Source of the DNA: Candidatus Poribacteria bacterium
Lineage (GTDB): Bacteria; Poribacteria; WGA-4E; WGA-3G
Assembly (NCBI GenBank): GCA_022827185.1
Contig: JAJDTM010000027.1
Span: 1-64,000, forward strand
Length of the DNA: 64,000 nucleotides
Direction: 5' to 3'
A program made the position numbers and the translations under genes. Of this stretch, positions 53,655 to 62,341 are shown piece by piece. Each line of letters starts with the position of its first letter. The first letter of the stretch is position 1. The notes below the pieces were generated by a model. The model did not search any database. It worked only from the letters and a program-made list of their open reading frames with translations, and was not told where the DNA came from.

Positions 53655-54887
53655 TTACTTCTCCACGGGTGGTTTTTTCCGCTCAAGGATGGCTGTTCGA
53701 GTCAAACGCCAATGTATGTCGTTGGGACCGATGTCCATCCATTGCCCACCAAACAGAATAACATAATCCTCATCCCTTTTATCACTGTCTGCCCAATTCG
53801 TATAGGTGACAGGTTCACCGCTGTGCCATTGCCATTGCCCCTCTTTTTCGATGTTGTTGAGCCCAATAAAAGTGTGATGAAGTATGAAAACTCGCCCTAA
53901 CCAAACCTGTTCCGCCTCGTCGTTAATCGCGACCAGATAGGCATCTTCTTCGGTGGCTTGTGCTATAGCATCCTCTGGACCGATGCAAGAAATCTTTTTG
54001 TAAGCGTGCCCATTCGCAGGATTGACTACCCAGACACCTCGCGCGTCGGTCACCGTGCCAGATGCCGCTGAGACACCCGCCTGAAAACTGCGTGGTGCCC
54101 CCTCGGGTAAATCAGACATGAGTGGATTTTTGAACGTGAAGATGACCTTGTGCATTTGATCCCCGGATTTAACCACAATGGGTTTTGCAGCGACGTGCTG
54201 CCCTTGGTATCTTATAGACACAATGTAGAACGCCGGTCCATCCGTATAACTCTCTATATATTGTACGAAGTCTCCGCCAACATCTGTCTGTATGCCCCAC
54301 GATACGTTAGCATCGCCCTCCCCATCAAACCCCAGTTGCCTTACACTGAATTTGATACGCGCATTATCAAGCGGGGTCCCATCCATACGCCGTACTTTCC
54401 CTTGGACTCGCAAAAAACGCTTCGCTGTAATCTCAATGTCTTCAATGGCTTTGCCCGGCTCCGGCGCAAACACAATACCCCGTCCAACCGCGTTTCCACT
54501 TGGATACGCGAACATTTCACCGATTTTAACCTTCAAAATTGCGGCTTCCGGCTTATAATACGGTAGCAGCCCTAACATCACAGGGCCTTGGATGCGCGCA
54601 TTGATGGTGAAACGTCCCTCCTTATCAGTTTTTGCTTGAAATGCCAACGGATCATCCGGCCACTCAGCGTCATCTGCTTCAGTCGGGAACCAAGCTCCAT
54701 CGCCATCTTCAACAGGAATAATGGCGACTGCGCGCCCAACAATCGGATTGCCTCCTTTATCAATAACGCGTCCGGAGAAAGTTCCTATTTCCGCTTCCTG
54801 AGCGATACTGCGAGAAACTAAACCGATGAAAAATGAAATAGCTGTTATTAACAAGAACAACCCTTTTGGGTAAAATGAATGTTTCAT
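53655..54887 (-). CDS. Secreted regulatory-sandwich/C-type-lectin-like protein (type B)
   Basis: 410 residues. Signal peptide ends SRSIAQ. Sandwich one FSGRVIDKGGNPIVGRAVAI with EDGDGAWFP; sandwich two RFLRVQGKVRRMDGTPLDNA; lectin-like domain from about 285 ([35 protein letters not shown]). Pairs with the gene at 56479. Its stop is only 11 bp from the start of the next gene downstream, so co-transcription is likely. AAAGGA precedes the ATG. Confidence 0.85.
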   Translation of the reverse strand: MKHSFYPKGLFLLITAISFFIGLVSRSIAQEAEIGTFSGRVIDKGGNPIVGRAVAIIPVEDGDGAWFPTEADDAEWPDDPLAFQAKTDKEGRFTINARIQGPVMLGLLPYYKPEAAILKVKIGEMFAYPSGNAVGRGIVFAPEPGKAIEDIEITAKRFLRVQGKVRRMDGTPLDNARIKFSVRQLGFDGEGDANVSWGIQTDVGGDFVQYIESYTDGPAFYIVSIRYQGQHVAAKPIVVKSGDQMHKVIFTFKNPLMSDLPEGAPRSFQAGVSAASGTVTDARGVWVVNPANGHAYKKISCIGPEDAIAQATEEDAYLVAINDEAEQVWLGRVFILHHTFIGLNNIEKEGQWQWHSGEPVTYTNWADSDKRDEDYVILFGGQWMDIGPNDIHWRLTRTAILERKKPPVEK

Positions 54888-54982
54888 TATTTTTTCCTTT
54901 CGGGTAGGACATAAGATTTACTGCTTTACTGACAAATTTTCTTTTTTAATCAGTGCTGCCGGAGAAGATAGATTTAGAATTA

Positions 54983-56410
54983 TCATTTTTCTACGGCAGA
55001 CGGATTATCGATCAGGTCCGCTTTTTCGATGATTGCCATCCCCGTCATATCCCAGATAACACTGCCAGGACTTACCGCATACCATTTCCCATCAGAGAGC
55101 GTCATGACGGCATAGTCTCTTTCATCAGCATCCAAAACTTCAGAAAAGAACGCATTAGGTAACCAGTTGGCATAGGTAATAGGGTCGCCGTTATCCCATT
55201 GCCACCATTTTTTTGCTCGCTTAGAAAGCGCACCTGTCGTAGGAACGCGGCTAAGTCCGATCCAATAGAATTTGTGTCCAAAAACTGCTGCCAACCACGT
55301 CTGTTCCGCTTCGTCGTTGATTGAGACGAGGTGCGCTTTTTCTTTGGTGGCTTGGGCAATTGCATCGTTGCGAGTTTCGCAGTGAACCCGCTTATAGGCG
55401 TGACCATTTTCCGGATTGACAACCCATACGTCATGAGATGCTGCTGGTACTGACGGTACTTCCCATGCGGGTGAAAGCGGTTCCAACCCGTCAGTCTCGA
55501 TTTTTTCAGGGAGTTGCTTGGGCGGAATCGGTTCGCTGTCGAACGTCAACGTCAACCTATCAAATCGGTCCCTCGGATCAAGGCGAATCGGCTCAGCCTC
55601 TACCGCAAGACCTTGGTATTCGACGGAAAACGTGTAGTATGCAGTATCATCTTTCTCATCTATATAAAAAACAAAATAGCCTTCAGTGTCTGTCCACAAG
55701 TCTCCACCGAAGTCGATGGAGCCGCCATTTATAGTACGAGCATGAGTGTAGAAGTCGACACGCGTATTGGCAAGTGGTGTTCCATCTTTGAAGAGGACGC
55801 GTCCGCGAACCCGCATTCGGGGTTGCACTGTGACTTCCACGTCTTTAATACGCGTACCCGATTTGACACCAAATGTGATTTGATCATAATCGGTGCGCGG
55901 GTATAGGGTTAATCCGTGGACGCGAATGAACAAAATTTCAACGTCTGGTTCAAAATCAGTTGGATCCATGCCGAAGTTGCTCGAAACGAACGCCTCCATC
56001 TCGTCTGCTGTGGTCTCCTCCCAATCTCTGCCGGATGTGAACTCATCTACAATCTTTTCAAAGTCTTCGGGCAGGCGTTTATCTATAGCGTCCGGAAGGG
56101 CACCGATGTACACGGGCCCCGACGGGACATCCGTTATAGAAAACCGACCTTCTAAATCTGTGTGTGCGCGGTTCAACTGTGCATGCTCATACGGTAAAAC
56201 GACTGTCCGCATGTGTCCAGTGCCTTCAACATCAAGAGGCGCAATAAATATCGGTAACCCGACAACTGGGTTTCCATTGAGATCGACAACACGTCCGGTG
56301 ACGCGCCCCGTATCTTCCTGAGCGATACCGTCCGAAACGAAACCCATAAAAAATGCGACTATTAACATTAGCACTGTCAAAATTTGCCTTTTAGCATCCG
56401 AACATTTCAT
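54983..56410 (-). CDS. Secreted regulatory-sandwich/C-type-lectin-like protein (type A)
   Basis: 475 residues. Signal peptide ends SDGIAQ. Sandwich one VTGRVVDLNGNPVVGLPIFI with the long type-A insertion (PEDFEKIVDEFTSGRDWEET). Sandwich two RMRVRGRVLFKDGTPLANTR. Lectin-like domain from about 345 (VVNPENGHAYKRVHC), with an insertion after YWIGLSR (PTTGALSKRAKKW) that lengthens one loop. GGGGAG precedes the ATG. Confidence 0.85.
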   Translation of the reverse strand: MKCSDAKRQILTVLMLIVAFFMGFVSDGIAQEDTGRVTGRVVDLNGNPVVGLPIFIAPLDVEGTGHMRTVVLPYEHAQLNRAHTDLEGRFSITDVPSGPVYIGALPDAIDKRLPEDFEKIVDEFTSGRDWEETTADEMEAFVSSNFGMDPTDFEPDVEILFIRVHGLTLYPRTDYDQITFGVKSGTRIKDVEVTVQPRMRVRGRVLFKDGTPLANTRVDFYTHARTINGGSIDFGGDLWTDTEGYFVFYIDEKDDTAYYTFSVEYQGLAVEAEPIRLDPRDRFDRLTLTFDSEPIPPKQLPEKIETDGLEPLSPAWEVPSVPAASHDVWVVNPENGHAYKRVHCETRNDAIAQATKEKAHLVSINDEAEQTWLAAVFGHKFYWIGLSRVPTTGALSKRAKKWWQWDNGDPITYANWLPNAFFSEVLDADERDYAVMTLSDGKWYAVSPGSVIWDMTGMAIIEKADLIDNPSAVEK

Positions 56411-56478
56411 AGTTTGTCTCCCCCTAAAGTGCAGAATTGGAAATCGTACTTACGCGATGAATCAGAAAGCACCAAGGT

Positions 56479-57741
56479 TTATTTCTTTAGGGACACCCCT
56501 TCTTTTTCAAGGAGTACTGAGTTAATAATAAAACGCCATAGGACATCCCCGGGCCCAATGTCCATCCATTGGTTGGTAAACAGGATGACATAATCTTCAT
56601 CACCTTTGCCAGTATCGTTCGGTTCATCCCTTGCCCAATTTGTATATGTGACAGGTTCACCGCTGTGCCATTGCCAATGCCCCTCTTCCTCAACATCACT
56701 AAGCCCAATTAAAGCGCGGTGCGCGACGAAAACTTGATCCAACCAGTTTTGTTCCGCTGCATCGTTAATTGCGACAAGATAAGCATTCTCTTTGGCTGCT
56801 TGCGCGATAGCATCTTCCACGCCGCTAAAACTGATTTTTTTGTAGGCGTGACCATTTGCTGGATTGACGACCCATACACCTTTCGCGTCAATCCCGCCAC
56901 CAAATCGCGCTGATCCGCCCGCATGGAAACCGCGAGGAGCGTTCTGGGACATATCAAGGGACAGTGGGACATCGAACGTGAAGACTACCTCATGCATTAG
57001 ATCTTCAGGTTTAACTACAATCGGATCCAATTGTGCTTGCTGTTCCTGATACGTCACAGACATAATGTAAAATGCAGGTCCCCGCATATACCTATGCATA
57101 TCTTGTACAAAATTCCCCTCAATATCTGTTTCAACGCCCTGTGAACTACTACCATCGTATTCTCCATCTAAACTGAGTTTCCTTATCCTGAACTTGATAC
57201 GTTGGGCATTGGCGAGTGGACTCCCGTCCATCTTCAGTACTTTTCCTCGGAGTTGCAGAAAACGCTGCACCGTGACCTCAACGTCTTCAATGCGTTCCCC
57301 CGGCTCCGCAGAAAATACAACGCCACGTCCCCATGATGTTTCAGGCGCGTAGAGAAACATGTCGCCGATTTGGACCTTCAAAATTTCCGCCTCCGGCTTA
57401 TTATACGGAAATACCGCTAACAACACGGGCCCGGTAATGGCATCGGTAATGACGAAACGCCCTTCCGAATCAGTCTCTGCTTGGAACGCTATCGGATCGC
57501 CTTGCCGTACACGTTCTTCGACCTCAAACTCAATTGGAAACCATGCTCCATGACCGTCTTGGACAGGAACAATAGCTACCGTAAGTCCAGCAATTGGTTG
57601 TCCTGCTGCATCAATAACGCGACCGGCGAAAGTGGTTAGCGCATTCTCCTGCGCGTTGCTCTCCGACGCACTTAAAAGGAAAAGTGCGACAATTCCGATA
57701 AAAAGTGTGAGGATTCTCTTTCCGAAATACAGACGTGTCAT
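56479..57741 (-). CDS. Secreted regulatory-sandwich/C-type-lectin-like protein (type B)
   Basis: 420 residues from ATG 57741, chosen for GGAAGGAG upstream and the signal peptide that follows (ends SESNAQ). Sandwich one FAGRVIDAAGQPIAGLTVAI with QDGHGAWFP; sandwich two RFLQLRGKVLKMDGSPLANA; lectin-like domain from about 295 ([35 protein letters not shown]). The family's single conserved Cys before the lectin helix is Phe here. Type-B partner of the gene at 53655. Confidence 0.85.
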   Translation of the reverse strand: MTRLYFGKRILTLFIGIVALFLLSASESNAQENALTTFAGRVIDAAGQPIAGLTVAIVPVQDGHGAWFPIEFEVEERVRQGDPIAFQAETDSEGRFVITDAITGPVLLAVFPYNKPEAEILKVQIGDMFLYAPETSWGRGVVFSAEPGERIEDVEVTVQRFLQLRGKVLKMDGSPLANAQRIKFRIRKLSLDGEYDGSSSQGVETDIEGNFVQDMHRYMRGPAFYIMSVTYQEQQAQLDPIVVKPEDLMHEVVFTFDVPLSLDMSQNAPRGFHAGGSARFGGGIDAKGVWVVNPANGHAYKKISFSGVEDAIAQAAKENAYLVAINDAAEQNWLDQVFVAHRALIGLSDVEEEGHWQWHSGEPVTYTNWARDEPNDTGKGDEDYVILFTNQWMDIGPGDVLWRFIINSVLLEKEGVSLKK

Positions 57742-57815
57742 TTTTCTATCTCCTTCCATTTGGCTTTCCCCATACGCCCTTACAATGCCAGGTCTCCTTT
57801 TCACCAGTAAAGGTC

Positions 57816-59285
57816 CTACTTATTGATAGTAGAAACCAACCCATCTTTCTCAATAATTGCCTCTCGTGTCATTCGCCGGAAATGGCTTTCGAGACCGATG
57901 GCAGCCCATTCACCGTCTTTAAAAGTCATCACAACGTAATCTTTCTCGGTGTCGGGGAGGGTATCAGAGAAAATCGGTTCTGTCACCCAGTTGGTATACG
58001 TGACCGGTTCACCGCTATCCCACTGCCATGTCCCCTCTTTTTCTACATCGGTCAGTCCGATCCAGAAGGAGTGTCCCTTAAAAATTGCCTGAAGCCAGTG
58101 CTGTTCGCCTTCGTCGTTAATGGAAACGAGATGCGCCCCTTCTTCAACAGCCTTCTGTTGGGCATCGTGCCAGTCGCTACACCGTATCTTTTTGTAAGCG
58201 TGCCCATTTGCGGGGTTAATGACCCACACGCTTTTTGGTGGTTTTGGTCGTTGCGGTGGCACAACCGCGCGGGCACTGACTTTAGGGGGAACTTCAACCG
58301 CTTCAACAACAACATTTCCAGCACCCGCTGGGACTTTAGCCGGTTCAATCGGACCGCCGACACCGACTTTCCGATCCGTTGGTCGTTCGACCTCAGGCGG
58401 GTTCCCGTCGAGTGTTATAACCAGATCTTTCGGTTCCACACCGTCCTTGAGTAGAAAAGGAGCTGCCGCTCCAGAAAGACCGTTATAATTCACAGAGAGC
58501 GTGTAAAACCCCGGATCATCTCGGTATTGCGTAAAGTAACCATCAGCATCCGCAAAAAAACTTGTACTATGGGTTCCGCCGCTGCTCGGATTATCCTCTC
58601 GCCCGTATCGCATGTTGAGATTTCCGTTGGCGTTGGCAACCGGAGTGCCGTCGGCATAAACGATTTGCGCGTGGATCCGCAGCCGCGACTTGACCGTGAT
58701 TTTGACGTTTTCATGGATCACACCCGATTTAAGCCCAAACGTAAGTCCATTAAAAAAAGCAGGACCGGGCATCTCATTGTGATAAAAAAAGGTGACTTTC
58801 CCAATCTGAATGGAGAGAATCTGCTTATCCGATTCAAGTGTACCCAAACGCATCAGTTCCGGCGGGGGCCGCTCTCCCTGACGTATTTTCTCAGGATCAA
58901 TTTTCTCAAACGCATCCAGAAGCGCACCCGGGATCAGGTTTATTTGGACGAGTCCGGGTTGGATGTTGGTAGCAGTGAAAACGCCATCAGCATCGGTTTT
59001 TACCCTGACAATGGTACGCGGCATTTCTGCATCGTTCATGCCCTCAGGCGGTCTTTGGAAAGGGTTTAGAAAACCTTCATCAGGTTGTAAATGTCCATCA
59101 CGAAGCCGCATCGGCTGAATCGCAAATGTGAACTCGGCAACAGGGTTTCCTTCCGTATCAACGACTGTGCCAGACATTCCACCCGGCGGTTCTATTGGCA
59201 CCTGTGCTACTACAACGCCTGTTATGGCGAGCAAAAGTATCAATCCTAATGCTGAGAGTTTTTGTAGAACGTAGGTATAATGCAT
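57816..59285 (-). CDS. Secreted regulatory-sandwich/C-type-lectin-like protein
   Basis: 489 residues from ATG 59285 (AAGGAG upstream). Signal peptide ends VVVAQ. Sandwich one MSGTVVDTEGNPVAEFTFAI with a long insertion rich in Pro and Glu; sandwich two RLRIHAQIVYADGTPVANAN; a Pro/Val/Lys-rich linker (about 300-360); lectin-like domain from about 365 ([35 protein letters not shown]). Confidence 0.85.
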   Translation of the reverse strand: MHYTYVLQKLSALGLILLLAITGVVVAQVPIEPPGGMSGTVVDTEGNPVAEFTFAIQPMRLRDGHLQPDEGFLNPFQRPPEGMNDAEMPRTIVRVKTDADGVFTATNIQPGLVQINLIPGALLDAFEKIDPEKIRQGERPPPELMRLGTLESDKQILSIQIGKVTFFYHNEMPGPAFFNGLTFGLKSGVIHENVKITVKSRLRIHAQIVYADGTPVANANGNLNMRYGREDNPSSGGTHSTSFFADADGYFTQYRDDPGFYTLSVNYNGLSGAAAPFLLKDGVEPKDLVITLDGNPPEVERPTDRKVGVGGPIEPAKVPAGAGNVVVEAVEVPPKVSARAVVPPQRPKPPKSVWVINPANGHAYKKIRCSDWHDAQQKAVEEGAHLVSINDEGEQHWLQAIFKGHSFWIGLTDVEKEGTWQWDSGEPVTYTNWVTEPIFSDTLPDTEKDYVVMTFKDGEWAAIGLESHFRRMTREAIIEKDGLVSTINK

Positions 59286-59313
59286 TTTTATATCTCCTTG
59301 TATGTTGATGGAC

Positions 59314-60621
59314 TCAAGGTTTTTCGACATCAGCTTCCGGTTCAGGCGCGCCAATGACGAGGTCCTCTTTTTCCAGAATTGCTACCTCTGTCATGCGTCC
59401 AAGCGGGTCGGCTGGGTGTGCCACGTGCCATTTTCCTGTTGTTCCGACAAGAACAATGTAATTCGGGTTCGCATCGCTATCTTGCGCGGATTTGGTGAAC
59501 TTGGCAGCCTCTTGTGGCGAAAGCCAGTTTGTATAGGTAACCGGTTCACCGTTGCTCCACTGCTGTTTCCCTTCTTTTGAAACGTTGATCAATCCGATCC
59601 AATAGCTTCCGCTTTTCCCAAAAACTTCAAGTAACCACTCCTGTTCGGCTTTGCCGTTGATAGTGACGAGATGAGCGTCTTGAGCGGTCGCTTGCGTCTG
59701 TGCCTCCTCACGGGTCTTACAGCGAACCATTTTGTAGGCGTGTCGGTTATCAGGGTTGATTGCCCACATTCCTTCGCGTTCCCGCTTTCGCGCCGCTTCA
59801 AAACGTGCAGGATCGTGAACGCGAGGGGGCGGTGCTACCACGACTCTCTCTTTAGGCGGTTCAGACGCACCTTCAAGTTTCAAAACGAGTCCATCAACCC
59901 GCTGCCCATCTTCAAGCAGAATCTCCTCGGATTCCACGGTCTGTCCTTGGTATGTTACAGCGACGGTATAATAAGCCGCTCCATCGTCCACGTAGTCTAC
60001 GAAGTAACCATCGGCATCAAGTGTTCTTGTACCACCACCCCTACCTCTGCCTCTACCATCTACGTCGCGATGGCTGACCATGAGGTTAACCCGTGCGTTG
60101 CGCAGCGGCGTGCCATCCGCAAAAACAACGCGCCCACGGATACGCATCCGAAGACGGACAGTTATCTCTGCGTCTGTAATATCTGCATCCGGCGCAATCG
60201 CAAAATTTAAACCACCAAAATGGTGTTGGCGTTGATCTAAGTAAATGGGGATTCCCTCAATCTCAATGGAGAGGATTTCGTAGTCTGAATTGCGTTCAGG
60301 AAATAGTTTTAACTGACTCACCGAAGGTGTAGCAAGGTTACGAATTGAAAACGCACCTGTTGCATCTGTCTCACTGGGTTGCGGTGGCGGAAATATATTT
60401 TCAAGTGCCCGAGGAAACTGAACTTGGACCCGCTGACCCCGAGGTAGCGGCGTGTCTCCCGGAAATGATGGCAAAGCGATGATAAGACCTTCAACAGGTT
60501 GCCCCTCCTCATCAACAACCCTACCTGAGAAGCTTGCTGCGCCGCTCGGCAGAGCGGTCGTAAGTAAAAGCGCAACACTTCCAATAAGAACTAAAATCAG
60601 TGTGAAGTAAGAAGGTTTCAT
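59314..60621 (-). CDS. Secreted regulatory-sandwich/C-type-lectin-like protein, first of array
   Basis: 435 residues, promoter-proximal member. Signal peptide ends LPSGAA. Sandwich one FSGRVVDEEGQPVEGLIIAL; sandwich two RMRIRGRVVFADGTPLRNAR with a RGRGRGGG loop; short linker with a basic coiled segment; lectin-like domain from about 290 (AINPDNRHAYKMVRC, YWIGLINVSKEGKQQWSNGE). AAAAGGAG precedes the ATG. A good promoter lies 65 bp upstream. Confidence 0.85.
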   Translation of the reverse strand: MKPSYFTLILVLIGSVALLLTTALPSGAASFSGRVVDEEGQPVEGLIIALPSFPGDTPLPRGQRVQVQFPRALENIFPPPQPSETDATGAFSIRNLATPSVSQLKLFPERNSDYEILSIEIEGIPIYLDQRQHHFGGLNFAIAPDADITDAEITVRLRMRIRGRVVFADGTPLRNARVNLMVSHRDVDGRGRGRGGGTRTLDADGYFVDYVDDGAAYYTVAVTYQGQTVESEEILLEDGQRVDGLVLKLEGASEPPKERVVVAPPPRVHDPARFEAARKREREGMWAINPDNRHAYKMVRCKTREEAQTQATAQDAHLVTINGKAEQEWLLEVFGKSGSYWIGLINVSKEGKQQWSNGEPVTYTNWLSPQEAAKFTKSAQDSDANPNYIVLVGTTGKWHVAHPADPLGRMTEVAILEKEDLVIGAPEPEADVEKP

Positions 60622-60685
60622 TGTGAACGTCTCCTTTTGTTAATGTGGGTGAAAGGGTTAGAGTGGGGGTGTATTACACGAATAT

Positions 60686-60714
60686 ATTGTAACATTTGTA
60701 TGACCTATTGACAA
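60686..60714 (-). promoter_or_regulatory. Promoter of the lectin-like gene array
   Basis: On the minus strand TTGTCA, a 17-base spacer and TACAAT: each box matches consensus at five of six positions. It lies 65 bp before the first array gene. Gaps inside the array are short (11-155 bp) and no terminator was seen, so one long transcript is possible. Confidence 0.55.
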
Positions 60715-60969
60715 CATTAATCATCAAATGACATTAGAAAATATCTCGTAAATATGGCTTGTTTGTTCAGGTTTCTGTGCCGCGGTTGCTAAACGCATGA
60801 TAGGATGAATTCTATGTCCTATCATTAAGCACATCTCTTTACGAATGAAGATTTCAGTTATTTATTAAAGACACAACCGAGAAATAAAAAGGGTGCATAA
60901 TTTCAAAAAACCGTCAGAACCTGATTTTTAATCTGATCCCGTATGAACATTACACACGTATTAATTGTG

Positions 60970-60998
60970 TTGACAAAATTCACAGAGGATAGTAACAT
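60970..60998 (+). promoter_or_regulatory. Candidate promoter of sugar-acid genes
   Basis: A perfect TTGACA, 17-base spacer and TAACAT (four of six) lie 75 bp before the dehydratase ATG. Confidence 0.45.
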
Positions 60999-61072
60999 AA
61001 CATCCAAAGTTCACAAGAAACCGTTTCAAGCGGCAAACTGCTTGCAAGCCATATTATTTCGGGGGAGCCTTG

Positions 61073-62176
61073 ATGAAGATAACAAAATTGGAAACATTTC
61101 TGGTACAACCGCGCTGGCTTTTTCTTAAAATCCATACCGATGAAGGGTTAGTAGGCCTCGGTGAACCCATTTTAGAAGGCCGTGCCAAAACGTGTGCACA
61201 AGCCGTTGACGAACTCGCACCATACCTTATCGGTGAAGATCCGAGGCGCGTGGTCCACCACTGGCAGGCGATGTATCGCCACGCATTCTACCGCGGCGGT
61301 CCCATTCTGACAAGTGCCCTGAGTGGCGTGGAACAAGCACTCTGGGATCTCGCAGGCAAATCGCTCGGTGTGCCTGTCTATCAACTCTTCGGCGGCCCGA
61401 CACGCGATCGCATCAGACTCTACAAAGGCGGCGGCGATCCAGACGGTATCAAAGAGTGGATTGACAAAGGGTTTACCGCCTTCAAGACAGGGCCAGCAGG
61501 CGGCAGACCCGCACGCATCATTGAAAACAAAGCCTTTATCGACAAAGCCGTGGATCACTTCGCAGCACTCCGCGAAGCCGCAGGCACAGAAGTCGACTTA
61601 GCGATCGACTTTCACGGCGCAGTCAGTCCGCAAACCGCTAAAGTCCTGATTAAAGCGTTGGAACCCTATCAACCGATGTTCATAGAAGAGCCGATTCAGT
61701 GCCAAAATGTGGACACACTCGCCGAAATTGCGCGAAGCACCCATCTCCCGATCGCGACAGGTGAACGGGTTTTCACAAAATGGGGATTCCGTGAAATCTT
61801 AGAGAAACAGGCAGCGTCTATCCTCCAACCTGACCTCTGTCACGCTGGCGGAATCAATGAAGTGCGAATTATCGCAGGTATGGCGGAAGCCTACTACGGC
61901 GGTATCGCACCACATAATCCGCTCGGTCCCATCTCCTTAGCGGCGTGCATCCAGTTAGATGCCTCCATCCCAAACTTTGTGATGCAGGAGCATACCACGC
62001 TCGGTGAAGGATACCTCAAGAACCCCTTTGTCTTCAAAGACGGGTTCGTCGAACTCCCGACCGGTCCTGGACTCGGCATCGAACTCGATGAAGACGCACT
62101 CGAAGATAAGATTGACCACGATTGGCAGAATCCAACATCCTATCACCCCGATGACGGTTCCGTTGTTGATTGGTAA
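61073..62176 (+). CDS. Enolase-superfamily dehydratase (galactonate dehydratase-like)
   Basis: 367 residues from ATG 61073 (GGGGGAG upstream). N-terminal capping domain (KITKLETFLVQPRWLF...GLGEPILEGRA) and TIM barrel with metal ligands in DLAIDFHGA, FIEEPIQ and ATGERVFTKWG, plus the HNPLGPIS segment, as in galactonate/mandelate-racemase relatives. Most likely removes water from a sugar acid to give a 2-keto-3-deoxy acid; the exact sugar is not known. The next two genes are sugar isomerase-like, pointing to a sugar-acid pathway. Confidence 0.9.
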   Translation: MKITKLETFLVQPRWLFLKIHTDEGLVGLGEPILEGRAKTCAQAVDELAPYLIGEDPRRVVHHWQAMYRHAFYRGGPILTSALSGVEQALWDLAGKSLGVPVYQLFGGPTRDRIRLYKGGGDPDGIKEWIDKGFTAFKTGPAGGRPARIIENKAFIDKAVDHFAALREAAGTEVDLAIDFHGAVSPQTAKVLIKALEPYQPMFIEEPIQCQNVDTLAEIARSTHLPIATGERVFTKWGFREILEKQAASILQPDLCHAGGINEVRIIAGMAEAYYGGIAPHNPLGPISLAACIQLDASIPNFVMQEHTTLGEGYLKNPFVFKDGFVELPTGPGLGIELDEDALEDKIDHDWQNPTSYHPDDGSVVDW

Positions 62177-62183
62177 AGGAATA

Positions 62184-62336
62184 GTTATAAGTTGTTGGTT
62201 ATAAGTTATAAGTTAAGAGGGTTCCGATATCTTTTGCTAACCGTCGGTGCTTCAATTGCGTAACGACCGTTCCAAAGGATGATCAAACATCAGAAATCAG
62301 ACTTATAACTTATAACTTATAACTTATAACTCATAA
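62184..62336. repeat. Inverted arrays of the TATAAGTT motif
   Basis: The left block (62184-62215) repeats TTATAAGTT three to four times. The right block (62302-62333) repeats its complement, AACTTATAA, four times. They could pair into a long hairpin with an 85-base loop between the dehydratase and isomerase genes. Possible roles are mRNA stability or attenuation in the operon; neither is shown. Confidence 0.65.
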
Positions 62337-62341
62337 AAACT

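Larger units (their letters stand above)
60622..61072. other. Divergent noncoding region between lectin array and sugar operon
   Basis: About 450 AT-rich bases without a supported gene. They hold a minus-strand promoter for the array (60686-60714), a plus-strand candidate for the sugar genes (60970-60998) and a GGGGGAG ribosome site at 61061. The motif TGCTTGCAAGCC near 61040 also occurs before infC and near 32212. No tRNA-like fold was noticed. Confidence 0.5.

Noticed and set aside
44895..60621. Diversity-generating retroelement targeting the lectin domains
   Set aside because: C-type-lectin folds are common targets, but no reverse transcriptase, template repeat or adenine-specific variation was seen; the copies differ in a way ordinary duplication explains.
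62184..62336. CRISPR array
   Set aside because: The repeats are about nine bases long, directly adjacent and without spacers.
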